NCBI GenBank assembly: GCA_039881145.1
Contig: JAYKKI010000095.1
Location: 7,678,501-7,742,500 of the forward strand
Direction: 5' to 3'
Length of the DNA: 64,000 nt
DNA from: Druceiella hillmani
Taxonomy: Eukaryota > Arthropoda > Insecta > Lepidoptera > Hepialidae
In this document: one piece after another, positions 11,760-22,515 of the stretch
Layout: every line of letters starts with the position of its first letter
How positions within the stretch are numbered: the stretch's first letter is position 1
Notes under the pieces: model-generated
The model's input: the letters and a program-made list of their open reading frames with translations, nothing else
Databases searched by the model: none
What the model was told of the DNA's origin: nothing
Position numbers and translations under genes: made by a program

Positions 11760-12640
11760 TGAAACTTTTAGTTAGTTACAAGAATAATACATTATTGTTA
11801 GTTACTAAATGCACAAGTGCTTGTAAAATTTTTCGAAATGCTAATCTTAGTAGGCTTTAAAAAACCTCTTATGCTCGGTATACAGAATATCGGACTTAAT
11901 GTCGATCAGTCTTACAAAAGAAAATTTTAGGTTTTTGAAAATCTCCGTCAGTTAGAAAAATAGCACATTAAAGTTAGTTATTTAATGTGCAAACTCTAGT
12001 GAAGTTTTTGATATCTATTTACAAGAATTATTTCTAATAACCGTATCAACAATTTTCGAAATGCCAATCTTAGCAGGTTATAAAATACCTCTTACTTATA
12101 TTCGATGTAAAGTTTATCGGGCTTGTTGTCGGTCAATTTCACAGCAGAAAATTCTACGTTCAAACTTTTCGTCAGTTGGAAGAATAACACATAATAGTTA
12201 GTTACTTAACGCACAAACTCTAGTGAAGTTTCTAATTAGGAGGAATTATTCAAAATATTCTCCTAAAATTTTTTTCCAAATAACTGGGTAAACAGGCTAT
12301 ATTCGAAATATCAGTCTTGGTAGGTTATGAAAGTGCCGTTACTTTTATTCGGTATATTGAACTTATTGCCGATTAGTTCTACATAAGAAAATTTTACGTT
12401 AATGGAAGTTTCCGACACTGAAGATTGTTACATTATACTTAGTTATTTAACGCGTAAGCTCTAGTGAAGTTTCTGATTAGCAGTTGCAACGAATTATTCA
12501 AAATATCCTCTTATAAATATTCCAAATAACCGAGTAAATAGGCTTTCGTCGAAATGTGAGTCTTAGTAGGTCATGAAAGTACCTGTTACTTATATTCGGT
12601 ATATTGGACTTATTGTCCGAAAATTTCCCGAAAGTTAAGC
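11758..12640 (+). repeat. Diverged tandem array, 220-250 bp unit, four copies
   Basis: Units are recognised by TTCGAAATG-(C/T)(C/G)(A/T)-(A/G)TCTTAG-AGG (near 11832, 12055, 12301 and 12550), by CTTATATTCGGTATATTGGA and by ACGCACAAACTCTAGTGAAG. Identity between units is moderate, so the array is old. The AACCGAGTAAATA phrase also appears in the segment at 13.75-13.94 kb and, inverted, at 14.27 kb, which ties these blocks to one family. Confidence 0.8.
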
Positions 12641-13145
12641 TTCATATTATGCAGTTACAGGAAATATTACAAATAAGGATACTTATAATCATCAATGTGT
12701 GTAACATTCAAGAAACTTTCCGTCAGTCGTAGGAATAACACATTATAATCAGTTAGCAAGTTTCATATTGAGTGGATAATTGTCATATTCCAAAAAAATA
12801 TTGTAACTGAAGATATTTTGGCGAGATTTAACTTCTTCTAATCGCGAAATCTGAGTTCTGAGAAGGTCTTAAAATATTGACTTAAATTACCTTGTTTGCA
12901 CTGAATATAATTAATGCATTCGCTTGAAATGTAAAGTTAACTCCATACGATTATTATTGCGAAACACGTACGACCGTAATTCTTTACATCAAGGAGAACT
13001 ACCTGCCGTGACAACCTTTTGTATTGGTATGTGGTACGCTGGTACAGTCGCGTTATGAAGCTCATTCAAAGGCGGCTTAATTACGACCAAAATAAATTCA
13101 ATCAGAAAAACAAATTAAAGAACGATATGGTAAATAAGCTGTATT

Positions 13146-13204
13146 AAAATACGTATTAATTTAACAAAATGGTAGATCCATTTTGTTAAATTAATACGTA
13201 TTTT
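13146..13204. repeat. Perfect hairpin, 27-bp arms, loop TAGAT
   Basis: Arms 13146-13172 and 13178-13204 are exact reverse complements separated by the five bases TAGAT. The arm contains ACGTATTAATTTAACAAAAT. No polyT tract or gene is attached, so it is not a terminator. The hairpin at 39915-39957 has the same five-base loop. Confidence 0.95.
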
Positions 13205-13401
13205 TCAAACGAAACGGTCGTAAATAATATAGGGCGGTCACAGCCACTTCAGTATATAAATATTTGTTTCAAACCTTTCACAAGATGAAATACTTAAGGC
13301 TACATATCTTAAAGGCTGTCAATATATTATTGGTAAACATATTTATAGGGAAAAATGGATTTAAATGTTTATTTTTTATTAGGAACAGGTTGATAACAAG
13401 T

Positions 13402-13715
13402 GTTCACGTTGGAACGGTTGTGCGGCGGCGCTCGCGGAGTGTACCCGCGCAGACGTGCGCACACGAGTTTCCCAACCGCTGGCGCAACCTTGTGCCGAAA
13501 CGCCGAACGTAAGAAAACAGACTGTTTGATCAGCTGATCGCGGAGACGATGTCGATGTTAAAAAAAACAGTGGCGGTGACTTGCGGCCGCGGCTTAATGG
13601 AGGCGGCGCGCGTGACGGTGCCGCGCTCTTCGCGCGTTCGATTTCACATTTGTAATGGTATTTTTGTAATCGAGGTTGGGCCTTTAAGTGCGCAGGTACG
13701 CGGTAACTTTTCCGT
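13402..13715. promoter_or_regulatory. CpG-rich block with donor-like sites
   Basis: Dense CpG (GTGCGGCGGCGCTCGCGG, GGAGGCGGCGCGCGTGACGG) lies in AT-rich surroundings. A donor-like AAC|GTAAGAA has its GT at 13509-13510. A palindromic E-box lies in GATCAGCTGATC near 13529. Short plus-strand frames at 13264-13512 and 13549-13752 cross the block but show no known domain. Candidate first exon, promoter or conserved enhancer. Confidence 0.35.
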
Positions 13716-13744
13716 GTCTTTTAATTTTATGATTATTACGAATA

Positions 13745-13935
13745 TGTTGTAGATAAAATGAATAAAGTTGTTTTGAATTTACTTGTAGATTAGAAATGGA
13801 ATCGCGACTACTGTTCCAAAATACCACCGTTCACGACCGTACAGCACATACCTAACAGAACATTCCCTTAAACCGAGTAAATAAAAGTCTTTTCCGCAAT
13901 GTCAAACTTCGTAGATTATGAAGATGCCTCTTGTT
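13745..13935 (-). repeat. Inverted partner of the 14.24-14.89 kb array unit
   Basis: The reverse complement matches the array downstream: ATTTACTCGGTT, then AAGGGAAT(A/G)TTCTGTTAG, then CGGTGGTATTTTG-AACAG-AGTCG, then CTAATCTACAAGT. It is one unit facing the four direct units, separated by about 300 bp, and so forms a long inverted repeat. Confidence 0.8.
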
Positions 13936-14160
13936 TTTATTAAATAAATAGCATATGCTTTTATTGTCTTTATACCATACGTATGTATATGTATAAATGT
14001 CGTCCCCTTGGTGTGGTTCTGTTGATCATAGGCTTATGGTGGTATGGATTCTGGTGGATAGCCATGGAAGTTTGGTCTCAGTAGTATAATAGCAATAAGT
14101 CCGCCTTACATATGAATTGAGAGCATTAAAAAATTGTATTTTTTGTTTTCGATTAATCTA

Positions 14161-14184
14161 ACAATAGAATAATAATTCTATTGT
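14161..14184. repeat. Short palindrome in the centre of the inverted block
   Basis: ACAATAGAAT and ATTCTATTGT are exact reverse complements around the four bases AATA. They lie between the inverted unit (13.75-13.94 kb) and the direct units (from 14.24 kb). Confidence 0.85.
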
Positions 14185-14234
14185 AAGACTAAGCGACAGC
14201 GAACCAGATATACTGTATAATAAGTAATAGGTAT

Positions 14235-14890
14235 GTATATAACTTACAAAGATTGACATTTCGAAAAAGGCTATTATTTACTCGGTTAACGATGGCATTT
14301 TGAAACAGCAGTCGAGATTCCACTTCTAATCTACAAGTCAATTCGAAACAATGTTATTTTGCTATCTAATAGTTTATTACATAAATGGTTGCTTGCAGTT
14401 CTGAACAAGGTTAAAGGGAATATTCTGTTAGTACCTAAGTATTGTATTGTGGACGGTAGTATTTTGAAACAGCAGTCGAGATTCCACTTCTAATCTACAA
14501 GTAAATTTAAAACAATGTTATTTTGTTATCTGATAGTTGATTATATAAATGGTTGCTTACAATTCTGAACAAGGTTAAAGGGAATATTCTGTCAGCACCT
14601 AAATTTTGTATTTTGGACGGTAGTATTTTGAAACAGCAGTCGAGATTCCACTTCTAATCTACAAGTAAATTTAAAACAATGTTATTTTGTTATCTGATAG
14701 TTGATTATATAAATGGTTGCTTACAATTCTGAACAAGGTTAAAGGGAATATTCTGTCAGCACCTAAATTTTGTATTTTGGACGGTGGTATTTTGAAACAG
14801 CAGTCGAGATTCCACTTCTAATCTACAAGTCAATTCAAAACAATGTTATTTTGCTATCTAATAGTTCATTATATAAATTATTGCTTGCAG
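14235..14890 (+). repeat. Tandem array, about 165-bp unit, four copies
   Basis: The phrase TTTTGAAACAGCAGTCGAGA recurs near 14297, 14462, 14625 and 14788. It is followed by TTCCACTTCTAATCTACAAG and GGTTAAAGGGAATATTCTGT. Units two and three are nearly identical over their length, which points to recent duplication. The last unit degrades after about 14890. Confidence 0.95.
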
Positions 14891-15309
14891 TTTAGAACAA
14901 TCTACATCTAAACTTCTGTAATATTTTGACGTGTATATTTTGCGTTATGTGTCCAGGCTTTATCTTGGTGAAAATTGACTTGCTCCTGTTGAGTAGTTAG
15001 TTTTTTCCTACCCGATATAATTACATATATTAATACCCGCATTTGCTCTAATTTTTTCCGGGAGTAACTAACAATGAACAATGTCCTTGATATTCCACCA
15101 GAAGCTCAGCATTACCTCACCATCCAAGTCCGGATACTGAAATTCCTTTTGTCTTATAATAAGCCATCGATGTTTGTCTGTATGATTAACTTCTTATCAA
15201 AGTTCTAGGCATAACTAATATAGTAGAGGAATCTGTATTTCATGTTGACTTGAGTCCATTTTATTTTATGTGACAGATTTCAAAATTGTGCACTAACTAT
15301 TATTAAACG

Positions 15310-15785
15310 AGCGTACCTCGGGCTATTTATACCTTATAATAAAATATTCTATGGCCTTTGACATCATAATTTGTTTTAAATACTCTTATTTTTACCTTAT
15401 AACAACATATTCTGGTGCTTCTGACAACATTTCTAAAAAAAGTAACGAATTCGTGGTTAAAACTAATTAGCTAATAAATTTGCTATTTCTCTTATAAAAA
15501 TTAGTTTTAAATAATCTTATTTGTACCTTGCAAAAATATTTTGATACTTCCGACAATATTCTTGAAAAGAATCGAACTCGTGGCTAAAAATTTAATAGCC
15601 AAATTAATATATTTGCCACTTATCAAAATTAGTATTGAATAACCTTATTCATACATTATTATAAAATATTCCCGTACTTCCGACAATATTCTTGAAAAGA
15701 ATTCAACTCGTGGCTAAAAACTTAATAGCCACCTCAATATATTTGTCATTTCTCTTATTATAATTAATTTTAAATGACCTTTCTA
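15310..15785 (+). repeat. Tandem array, 70-130 bp spacing, about four copies
   Basis: The recurring phrases are ACCTTATAA-AAAATATTC, ACTTCCGACAATATTCTTGA, AACTCGTGGCTAAAAA and TTAATAGCCA. The two central units (about 15.52-15.77 kb) are the best conserved. The TTCTTGAAAAGAA palindrome sits inside each of those units. Confidence 0.85.
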
Positions 15786-16430
15786 ATGCGCATTGACTTC
15801 GAATGGTACAAATTAATTCCAATATTTTTATTTCAATCTCTGTCTCGATGTCCATTAAGTTAGACTAAAAGCATTTGCTCTATTTTAACTTTATTTTTTT
15901 CTTAATTTGTGTAACTAAATTACTATAAAAAATCGATTTTACACTTCATGATAGTTGCAAACATTTAAGTTGTTAACGGGATTCTCGGTTGATTAATTTT
16001 TTTTTTCTGCATTTTAAACGAATGTAGAAATATATAGTCCAACTTTGTAAAATAAAAACGCTTACAAAAATAATTTGTAACGGTTTGTTCTATACGTTCC
16101 AAAACTGGTTTATATATTAGTAAGCCATCATCTCTGATAATATCTTTAACCTATCATCAACTATCATCTCAGTGATCTCTCCACATATCATTTTAATATA
16201 GCTGCAACGGTATAAACATTAATACTCAAAATTCATTCAACATGCTTCCATTTCCTCCTCTAAAGTCATTATTGTTCATTATCTATACAACCTAGAATGA
16301 TTTTTTATACTCTACGTCTATCAGGACAGTCTAAACAACATTAAAATGAAATTTTATGTCAATCACAGGAGTCACTTTTGCGTGATAATACAGGAAAACA
16401 AATTAACGAGAAATACTTTTTACGATTCAC
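15786..16430. other. AT-rich stretch without recognised features
   Basis: No gene, array or mobile element was recognised between the 128-bp array and the foldback element. Confidence 0.45.
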
Positions 16431-16710
16431 AACTAAATGAAACTACGTGATATAGTATTATTTCTACTTTCTTCAAGTTCTTTACCACTACCTAGGTTTC
16501 ATTGTATTACAACATCTTCAAGTGGGCAATTAGCAAAGATTATTTTCTTAACAGAGATCTTTGCTAATATCCCACCTGAAGATGTTATAATACAAGGAAA
16601 CTTATATCGCAGTAAAGAACTTAAAGAAAGTAGAAGTAATAGTATATCACGTAGTTTCATGTAATTGTGAATAATGCATTTCTACAAAATTAACGCCAAA
16701 TATATTCAAC
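16431..16710. mobile_element. Foldback (long inverted repeat) element, most complete copy
   Basis: Two arms of about 110 bp, 16431-16540 and 16557-16664, are imperfect reverse complements around a 16-bp centre. Each arm holds AAATGAAACTACGTGAT, a TTTCTACTTTCTT stretch, a CCTAGGTTTC or GGAAACTTATA region, and a TTAGCAAAGAT inner end. The right arm is followed by TTAACGCCAAATATATTC, the outer end shared with the other copies. The 75-codon frame spanning the element only reads through both arms. Class unknown. If transcribed, it would fold into a long hairpin. Related copies lie at 1.13, 44.21 and 52.68 kb. Confidence 0.85.
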
Positions 16711-16794
16711 TTTTTACGATAATAGAAATATATACTAATGAAAATGCAGAAGTTATAGTTGCTGGTCAGGTATTGTAGTAACCAAAAGGTAATC

Positions 16795-16995
16795 ATGTTT
16801 TTTGCAACTATATTTTGTAACAGAAAATATAGTTACCGAAAATATCAGAATATCTTCAGAAACTATAATTTGTGACATAAAATATACTGCGGGAAATATA
16901 ACTGCCAAAAATATTGTTGCCGACAAGACATGATAATGACACTGCGTAAGTATATATGTTACTAAAGAAACTAAATAAATCGTAAACTTAATATT
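16795..16995 (+). repeat. Single copy of the GAAAATATAGTTACCG family
   Basis: The AAATATAGTTACCGAAAATA motif and the downstream phrase CATGATAATGACACTGCGTAAG followed by AAAGAAACTAAATAAATC are shared with 20440-20835. There the same tail ends a multi-copy array. A common dispersed origin is likely. Confidence 0.7.
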
Positions 16996-17160
16996 AAACT
17001 GATTAATCATAAATTTAATACTAAACCAAAAATTCATAGTCAGAGAAAAATTCTAAAATATTTTTACCTCGATTTCGAGAAATTTTAGGAAGGCAAAATG
17101 TCTTGCACGTCTATGAAAAAAGAATACAATTTTCTTCCATTTTTTATTAATTTTATATAT

Positions 17161-17238
17161 TTTTATGTCCCATTTATGTGCTCATAACAATTTTACTGTG
17201 TGTTTTATGTCCCATTTATGTGCTCATAACAATTTTAC
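17161..17238 (+). repeat. Exact direct duplication of about 35 bp
   Basis: TTTTATGTCCCATTTATGTG and its continuation CTCATAACAATTTTAC occur at 17161 and 17203, separated by a few bases. This is a recent tandem duplication. Confidence 0.95.
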
Positions 17239-18431
17239 AATTTATTACTTTATTATTTTTGAACCTAGAATTTAAAGAATTTTTCTCGTCTTGAACACTC
17301 GTTGATCTCAATAAACGGAAGAAAAATAATCGCTTCTTATGTTATTAGACTCAACTTATTGTTATTTAGAATTAAACCACAGATTTTTCTGACTTTTCAG
17401 TATGCTTATTATCTTTTCGCATTCCTTTTCATTTGCCTACTATAGTCTATAACGTATAAACGTATGATTAATACCATTAATTTAATGGGAATTTAATATA
17501 CTCATTTTGGAGACTTTCCCGACAATGATAACTGACATGAATCTACGCTCTACGCATGGTTCCATTGAGTAACGTAGAATTATCTTTATATTACTCTGCT
17601 TTTCATTAAAAGCTTCCACTTTCTTCGCCAAATAAAATCTGCCTTCGTTGTTGGTGGTATGCTAGCGGGAATACTTGAGATAATCAGTGAGCGAATAAAT
17701 AAACTGGCTTCTCTATATCTAGCACCGTTTAAGCAGTGTTTTCTAACTCCTGATACATTTTTTTATCACAAATATACCTCTATAATATTTCTGAGAATAT
17801 GAGCTTTCTATCATAAAAATGATTTTTGCTATTGTATTCGTTATTTAAGAGATTAGCGCGAACAAACAGACAGTCTAAATACAATCTTTTGCGCCTAATC
17901 ATTGCTCTGCTCCTATAAATACTATATCTTCCCTATATAGTCTAGTATCTTTCCAAAGTGTATGCAAAAATAATTTTTGAAATCGTACGTGTGATTGCAA
18001 ACATTAGTGCCAATTAATAAATCAACAAATAAACTTTTCCGCTCTATATATTAATACAGATTATATTTGTCAGAAGACAGAGTTTTAAAACTACCAATAG
18101 ACATTTACAAGGAGCGCTTTTATTTTCATACTTAATAATTATATTCTAGAAAGTTTCAAGGAAAACTTTCATTAAACCCATCGAAAATATCGCAATAATT
18201 TCGTTGTGCCATGCTTGCATAAGGCTGAATATACAAAACGATGGGGCAAGTGGAAAACTGTCCCCTTTAATATAATATGAGTCCCAGCACTGGTGAAAAC
18301 AATAATCATTTCGAGATGATATGTGTTCAATATCTGTGTCGGTCGATGTTCAACAGACATCTAAATAAAAGAAAAATAAGATGCGTGATCTCATGAAAAC
18401 GAGTGCATTGCTTTTAAGTGATCTCAAGAGG
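17239..18431. other. No recognised gene; moderately complex unique DNA
   Basis: The part around 17510-17700 is less AT-biased (CTCTACGCATGGTTCC, TGGTGGTATGCTAGCGGG) and could be a conserved non-coding patch. A short minus-strand frame at 18172-18360 has no recognisable domain. Confidence 0.4.
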
Positions 18432-19230
18432 GCGTAACGAGGCGAACGATTAAGTACGGCGTATTTGAGATATGTATAGGTAACTGTACAACGCGTTTAT
18501 AGGTATGAGTTAATTTTAACTTTGAAAAATCTTTTTAAAGATTAAAAAGTAACAGTGAATTGGCAGTGTATGGGTGAATTACTAAAGTATGACGAGGCGA
18601 ACGATTGTGTACGGCGTATATGAGAGTTGCTAGGGTACCTGTACAAAGCTTTTATATGTATGAGTTGATTTTAATCGAATAAAACATTTTTAAAGATTAA
18701 AAAGTAACAGTGAATTGGCAGTGTATGGGTGAATTACTAAAGTATGACGAGGCGAACGATTATGTACGGCGTATATGAGAGTTGCTAGGGTACCTGTATA
18801 AAGGTTTTATATGTATGAGTTAATTTTAATTGAGTAAAACATTTTTAAAGATTAAACTTAAAATTGGACAGAAATTTTTTTGAAAGATTAAAAAGTAACA
18901 GTGAATTGGCAGTGTATGGGTGAATTTCTAAAGCATGACGAGCCGAACGATTATATATGGCGTATCTGAGAGTTGCTAAGGTATCTGTACAACGCTTTTA
19001 GGTGTATGCGTTCATTTTAACTGAAAAAAAAGGTTTTTAAATATCAAAATGTAAAAAACGAATTACCAGTGCATGCGTGAATTACGCCACCACGAAGAGT
19101 CGATGTGTAGGGCGTATCTGAGAGTTGCTTTGGTATCTGTACAACGCTTTTAAGTCTATGAGAGCTTTTAAGTCAAAGATTAAAAAGGAACAGTGTATTA
19201 TCAACGTATGGATGAATTACTTAAATTTAT
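18432..19230 (+). repeat. Tandem array, about 155-bp unit, five copies
   Basis: The marker GACGAGGCGAACGATT, followed by a (T/A)-rich link and GGCGTAT-TGAGAGTTGCT, recurs near 18436, 18591, 18746 and 18936, with a degraded copy near 19095. The linking phrase AAAAAGTAACAGTGAATTGG and CAGTGTATGGGTGAATTAC is almost invariant in the first copies. Divergence increases to the right, which fits array growth from the left. Confidence 0.95.
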
Positions 19231-19559
19231 GTAGAGATTAGATCGCTTGTTATGGTATTGTTATAACAATCGATAAAGGATATGTTTATGGGGTGATGAT
19301 TGAAAGGCTTGAACCATGTTGTCGCGACATATATGTTAGATGCATATTTAAAAAAGTATCACGTTTAAAATTGTTTTTATAGATTCAGTAATTTCGGAAA
19401 TAAGGGGAATATTTTTTTGCACATTTTCTGTATATCTCTGGAGACTATAAATAATTTAATAGTTAATTTTAAATAATATCCGACAGTACATTTGGAATTA
19501 AAGAAAATGTTTTGTAAGTTTTTAATTTTCTCCATCTAAAATTTCCATTCAAACATTTT

Positions 19560-19740
19560 TGAGCCTTAGATATGAGCGGGTTTATATGCTTTATTAATGT
19601 GCCCAATTTTAAGTTTCAACGTCAAACGGTCTCTGAGAAAAACAGGTGTGACAGACGGATGGACACGTGAGTGATCTCATAAGGGTTTCATTTTATCCCA
19701 AAAACAGATGCATATAATTTTCATATGTGGTACTACATGC
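19560..19740 (+). mobile_element. Lepidopteran-type retroelement tail fragment
   Basis: TTTCAACGTCAAACGGTCTC is followed by a short GACAGACGGATGGACA run, then AGTGATCTCATAAGGGTTTC and a TTTTATCCC end. This order, ending near a GTTCCGTTTTT motif, is the form of a widespread lepidopteran non-LTR or SINE tail. No coding region is attached. Confidence 0.6.
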
Positions 19741-19864
19741 ACGCTCCTGGCCTAAGCTAAGTTACTATTGGTCATTATTTTCACAACTTGTTAGTAAAGT
19801 TATCCTATATCTATAAGGATAGTCGAAACAATATGACAACAAAATTTTCTACTAATTAATGAAA

Positions 19865-20325
19865 CAATTTTCTCATGAGAACTTGTGTTCTCATCAAAAT
19901 CAAAGAAACAGAAAATTCTCTATATAACATGAGAACTTATTCTCATGAGAACTTGTTCATATTCTCATGAGAACTTGAGAATATATTCTCATGAGAACTT
20001 GTTCATATTCTCATGAGAACTTGAGAATATATTCTCATGAGAACTTGAGAACATATTCTCATGAGAACTTGAGAACTCATGAGAACTTATTCTCATGAGA
20101 ACTTGAGAACTCATGAGAAATTATTATTATTCTCATGAGAACTTCATGAGAACTCATGAGAACTCATGAGAAATTTCTCATGAGAACTCATGAGAAATTA
20201 TTATTATTCTCATGAGAATTATCATTATTCTCATGAGAACTTGAGAACTCATGAGAACTTATTCTCATGAGAACTTGTGTTCTCATCAAAATCAAAGAAA
20301 CAGAAAATTCTCTTTATAACAAAAG
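19865..20325. repeat. Palindromic array built on TTCTCATGAGAA
   Basis: About twenty copies of TCATGAGAA or the full 12-base palindrome TTCTCATGAGAA are linked by CTTGAGAA, CTTGTTCATA, ATATATTC or ATTATTATT. Both ends carry the same flank, CTTGTGTTCTCATCAAAATC followed by AAAGAAACAGAAAATTCTC. The array therefore sits between direct repeats of about 55 bp. Every unit is self-complementary, so any segment can pair with any other on the same strand. It is not CRISPR: there are no unique spacers of even length. Confidence 0.95.
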
Positions 20326-20439
20326 AAATACTTTTATAGGTATATTGATGATACAGTAGAAAATACAATAGCTGATAAGGCAACGTAAAAATGTGCAAAA
20401 AATTGGCGAAAAGATTATTATATCTTTGAAAATTTCTCC

Positions 20440-20835
20440 CTTATTATATATAGTCGACGAAAATATGACAATATTTTCGACAACTATATATTGCTATTTT
20501 ATAACAGAAAACATATTTGCCATACAGATACTGCAGAAAATATAATTGCGAAAGTATAACAATGTTTTCGGTAACTATATTTTATAACACAATATATAGT
20601 TGACGTTCAGACACTGCAGGAAATATAGTTGCCGAAAATATAACAATGTTTTCGTTGACTATGTTTCATAACAGTAAATATTCTTGTTGTTCAGACACCA
20701 CAGTAAGTATGGATGCTGAAAATATAAAAATATTTTCGGTAAGTATATTTTATAAAAGAATATGTAATTTCCGACCGTGTATCATAATGACACTACGGAA
20801 ACATGCGTGTCATTAAAGAAAGTGAATAAATCATA
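20440..20835 (+). repeat. Tandem array, about 95-105 bp unit, three copies plus tail
   Basis: AAAATATAACAATGTTTTCG(G/T) followed by TTTTATAACA and CAGACAC(T/C)(G/A)CAG recurs three times. The tail ATCATAATGACACTACGGAA is the counterpart of that at 16.93 kb. Confidence 0.75.
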
Positions 20836-20999
20836 AAACGTTACACTTCGCAATAAATTCTGTAATACATATGAATAGATAAACAAAACTATGAACAATA
20901 TACGAGAACCAATTGATTTTGATTTCGAATTTAATTAAATTTACACTAAACAAGTTTTAATCGTCTTCGATATATTTCACAGTTATCTAATGAACGTTG

Positions 21000-21340
21000 G
21001 TCCCATCCGCCATCCAATTACAACTCGAGGGTCGGGAGATCTGAGATCGAAGCAAAAGAGCGAGCGGCATGGGGCACAATTTTGAGAGCATGAGGGGAGG
21101 TTAGAGGGAGAATACATCGGCGGGGTGCCGTGTTTGCGCTTGCAGCCTCTCGAAAACCCCGCGAGTGTAGCATAATAAAAACAGACCTGTTTCGCGAGCC
21201 GAGCACAAACAACATCTTTAATGCATCTTGGGCCCGACAACACGTTTAATTATTTAAAGGAGTCGGTGGAGTTACCTGAACGCCGCAACCTGCGTCCTCT
21301 ACCAATGTCGTTACGGCGAAGGCGTTTTGTGACAGTAACT
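21000..21340. promoter_or_regulatory. GC/CpG-rich block, candidate conserved element
   Basis: The region is much richer in GC than its flanks (CATCGGCGGGGTGCCGTG, CGAAAACCCCGCGAGTG) and holds homeodomain-type cores CCAATTACAAC and TTTAATTATTTAAAG. Overlapping frames of up to 98 codons on both strands show no family signature, and a first coding exon cannot be excluded. Base composition alone favours a conserved regulatory element. Confidence 0.35.
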
Positions 21341-21570
21341 CTTTTTTTGAGAATGAGTGCTTTGACTGAGAACTACTTTGTTCTAAGGATGATAGCGAAA
21401 ATGGATCTACCGTTGCAGAAATAGAATATAATTTAAAAAAACAGCCAATATTTTTTGTAACGTAAAAAATCAACGAACTCAACGCTATATAAATAGAAAA
21501 GAGCACAAAGCTGCACAGGATTTGTACCGTAATATAAAACAAAAAATATGTCTTTACGAACGCGAGTGAT

Positions 21571-21996
21571 ATATCATCATTATATATATTAATACGCTAA
21601 GGTTTTAAGATGTTACTTTCCCTTTTTAGAAAAAACCTCACAACTAATCCACATAAATTATATATCATTTTATAGATAATTGCTTGCTCTACAGGCATCC
21701 ACAACTAAAAAAAATATTATTGCTATTGTTTTTGCAAATTAATTAATATTTAAAATTATATACACAAAACAGCAATGCTGCCATCTAACGGCTCAACGTC
21801 AATATGATTGACGGTCGGTAAAATTTTTGTTTAATTTCAAATCCACTCACGTATAAATAAAGTGGCGCTTTACCTCAATGCTTTTGATACTTGAGCCTCT
21901 ATATGTCAATTTTAGTAAAATATTTGTTTGATCTGTCATCTGAGCTTCATAATGGAATAAATAATAATGCGAAGACTTCGCACGGGTCCCGCTAGT
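21571..21996 (-). mobile_element. Dispersed element with ATGATG tail, minus copy
   Basis: Read on the minus strand it starts ACTAGCGGGACCCGTGCGAA and continues through AAGCGCCACTTTATTTATAC. It then passes CCGACCGTCAATCATATTGA and ATGGCAGCATTGCTGTTTTG, and ends in TAATATATATAATGATGAT. The plus-strand copy at 55886-56320 matches along its whole length. The ACTAGCGxGACCCG start and a short ATGATG end suggest a SINE-like or 5'-truncated non-LTR element. No protein is encoded. Confidence 0.85.
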
Positions 21997-22319
21997 TTCT
22001 AATATATTAAGAATTGTTAATAAGATGTAAAAATAACAATAAAGTCTAATAAAGTCCATAAAGACTTTAAAAGTTGTCAATATCGATCTCTTTTTTAATG
22101 TGTATCCATTGTCTAAATTAATTAAAAAGAAATGTTAAGTGACATTGACATTCTTTCTGTGTTGTCAAAATAAATGTCTTTTTTGCTCTTTTTTAGTTTT
22201 ACGTGGCTTTCTCAACGTCCCTGCCGTGTTTAGCGAGTTTCATGATTTGGTTTAGTCTGTATGTGGAGGATACAACAGGCCAATTTGCAATTTGTTTCAT
22301 ATTACATTTACAAAGTTAT

Positions 22320-22515
22320 CAAAAACTTTTCCTAAAAGAATATAAGATCTCCTTTTTGTCTCGTTGACGTTTAAATAAAAATATTAAGGGGCTTATTTTT
22401 TCATTTCCGTTTATTTGAGGAGTCATTTTGAGACTTTCGTGGCTAAACCACCTGCCCCCTGTAGTTTCGCCAAGTCCGTTAGTTTGTCTGTCTTTCTGTC
22501 TGTATGTTATGGCAT
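22320..22515 (-). mobile_element. Possible non-LTR tail fragment
   Basis: CCACCTGCCCCCTGTAGTTT followed by CGCCAAGTCCGTTAGTTTGT and a CTGTCTTTCTGTCTGTA run resembles the AGACAGACAGAC-bearing tail of dispersed lepidopteran elements in reverse. Weak match; boundaries uncertain. Overlapping frames on both strands are shadows. Confidence 0.35.

Noticed and set aside
13146..13204. Transcription terminator or microRNA precursor
   Set aside because: Rho-independent terminators are not expected in an animal genome, and perfect arms with a five-base loop are unlike a typical microRNA precursor. Kept as a hairpin only.
16437..16664. 75-codon frame
   Set aside because: It reads exactly through both arms of the foldback element. 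The second half is the reverse complement of the first.
19865..20325. CRISPR-like array
   Set aside because: The linkers are short, uneven and themselves repeated. Units are palindromes in AT-rich animal DNA, and there are no cas genes. The 69-bp array at 49.8 kb was rejected for the same reason: identical units without unique spacers.
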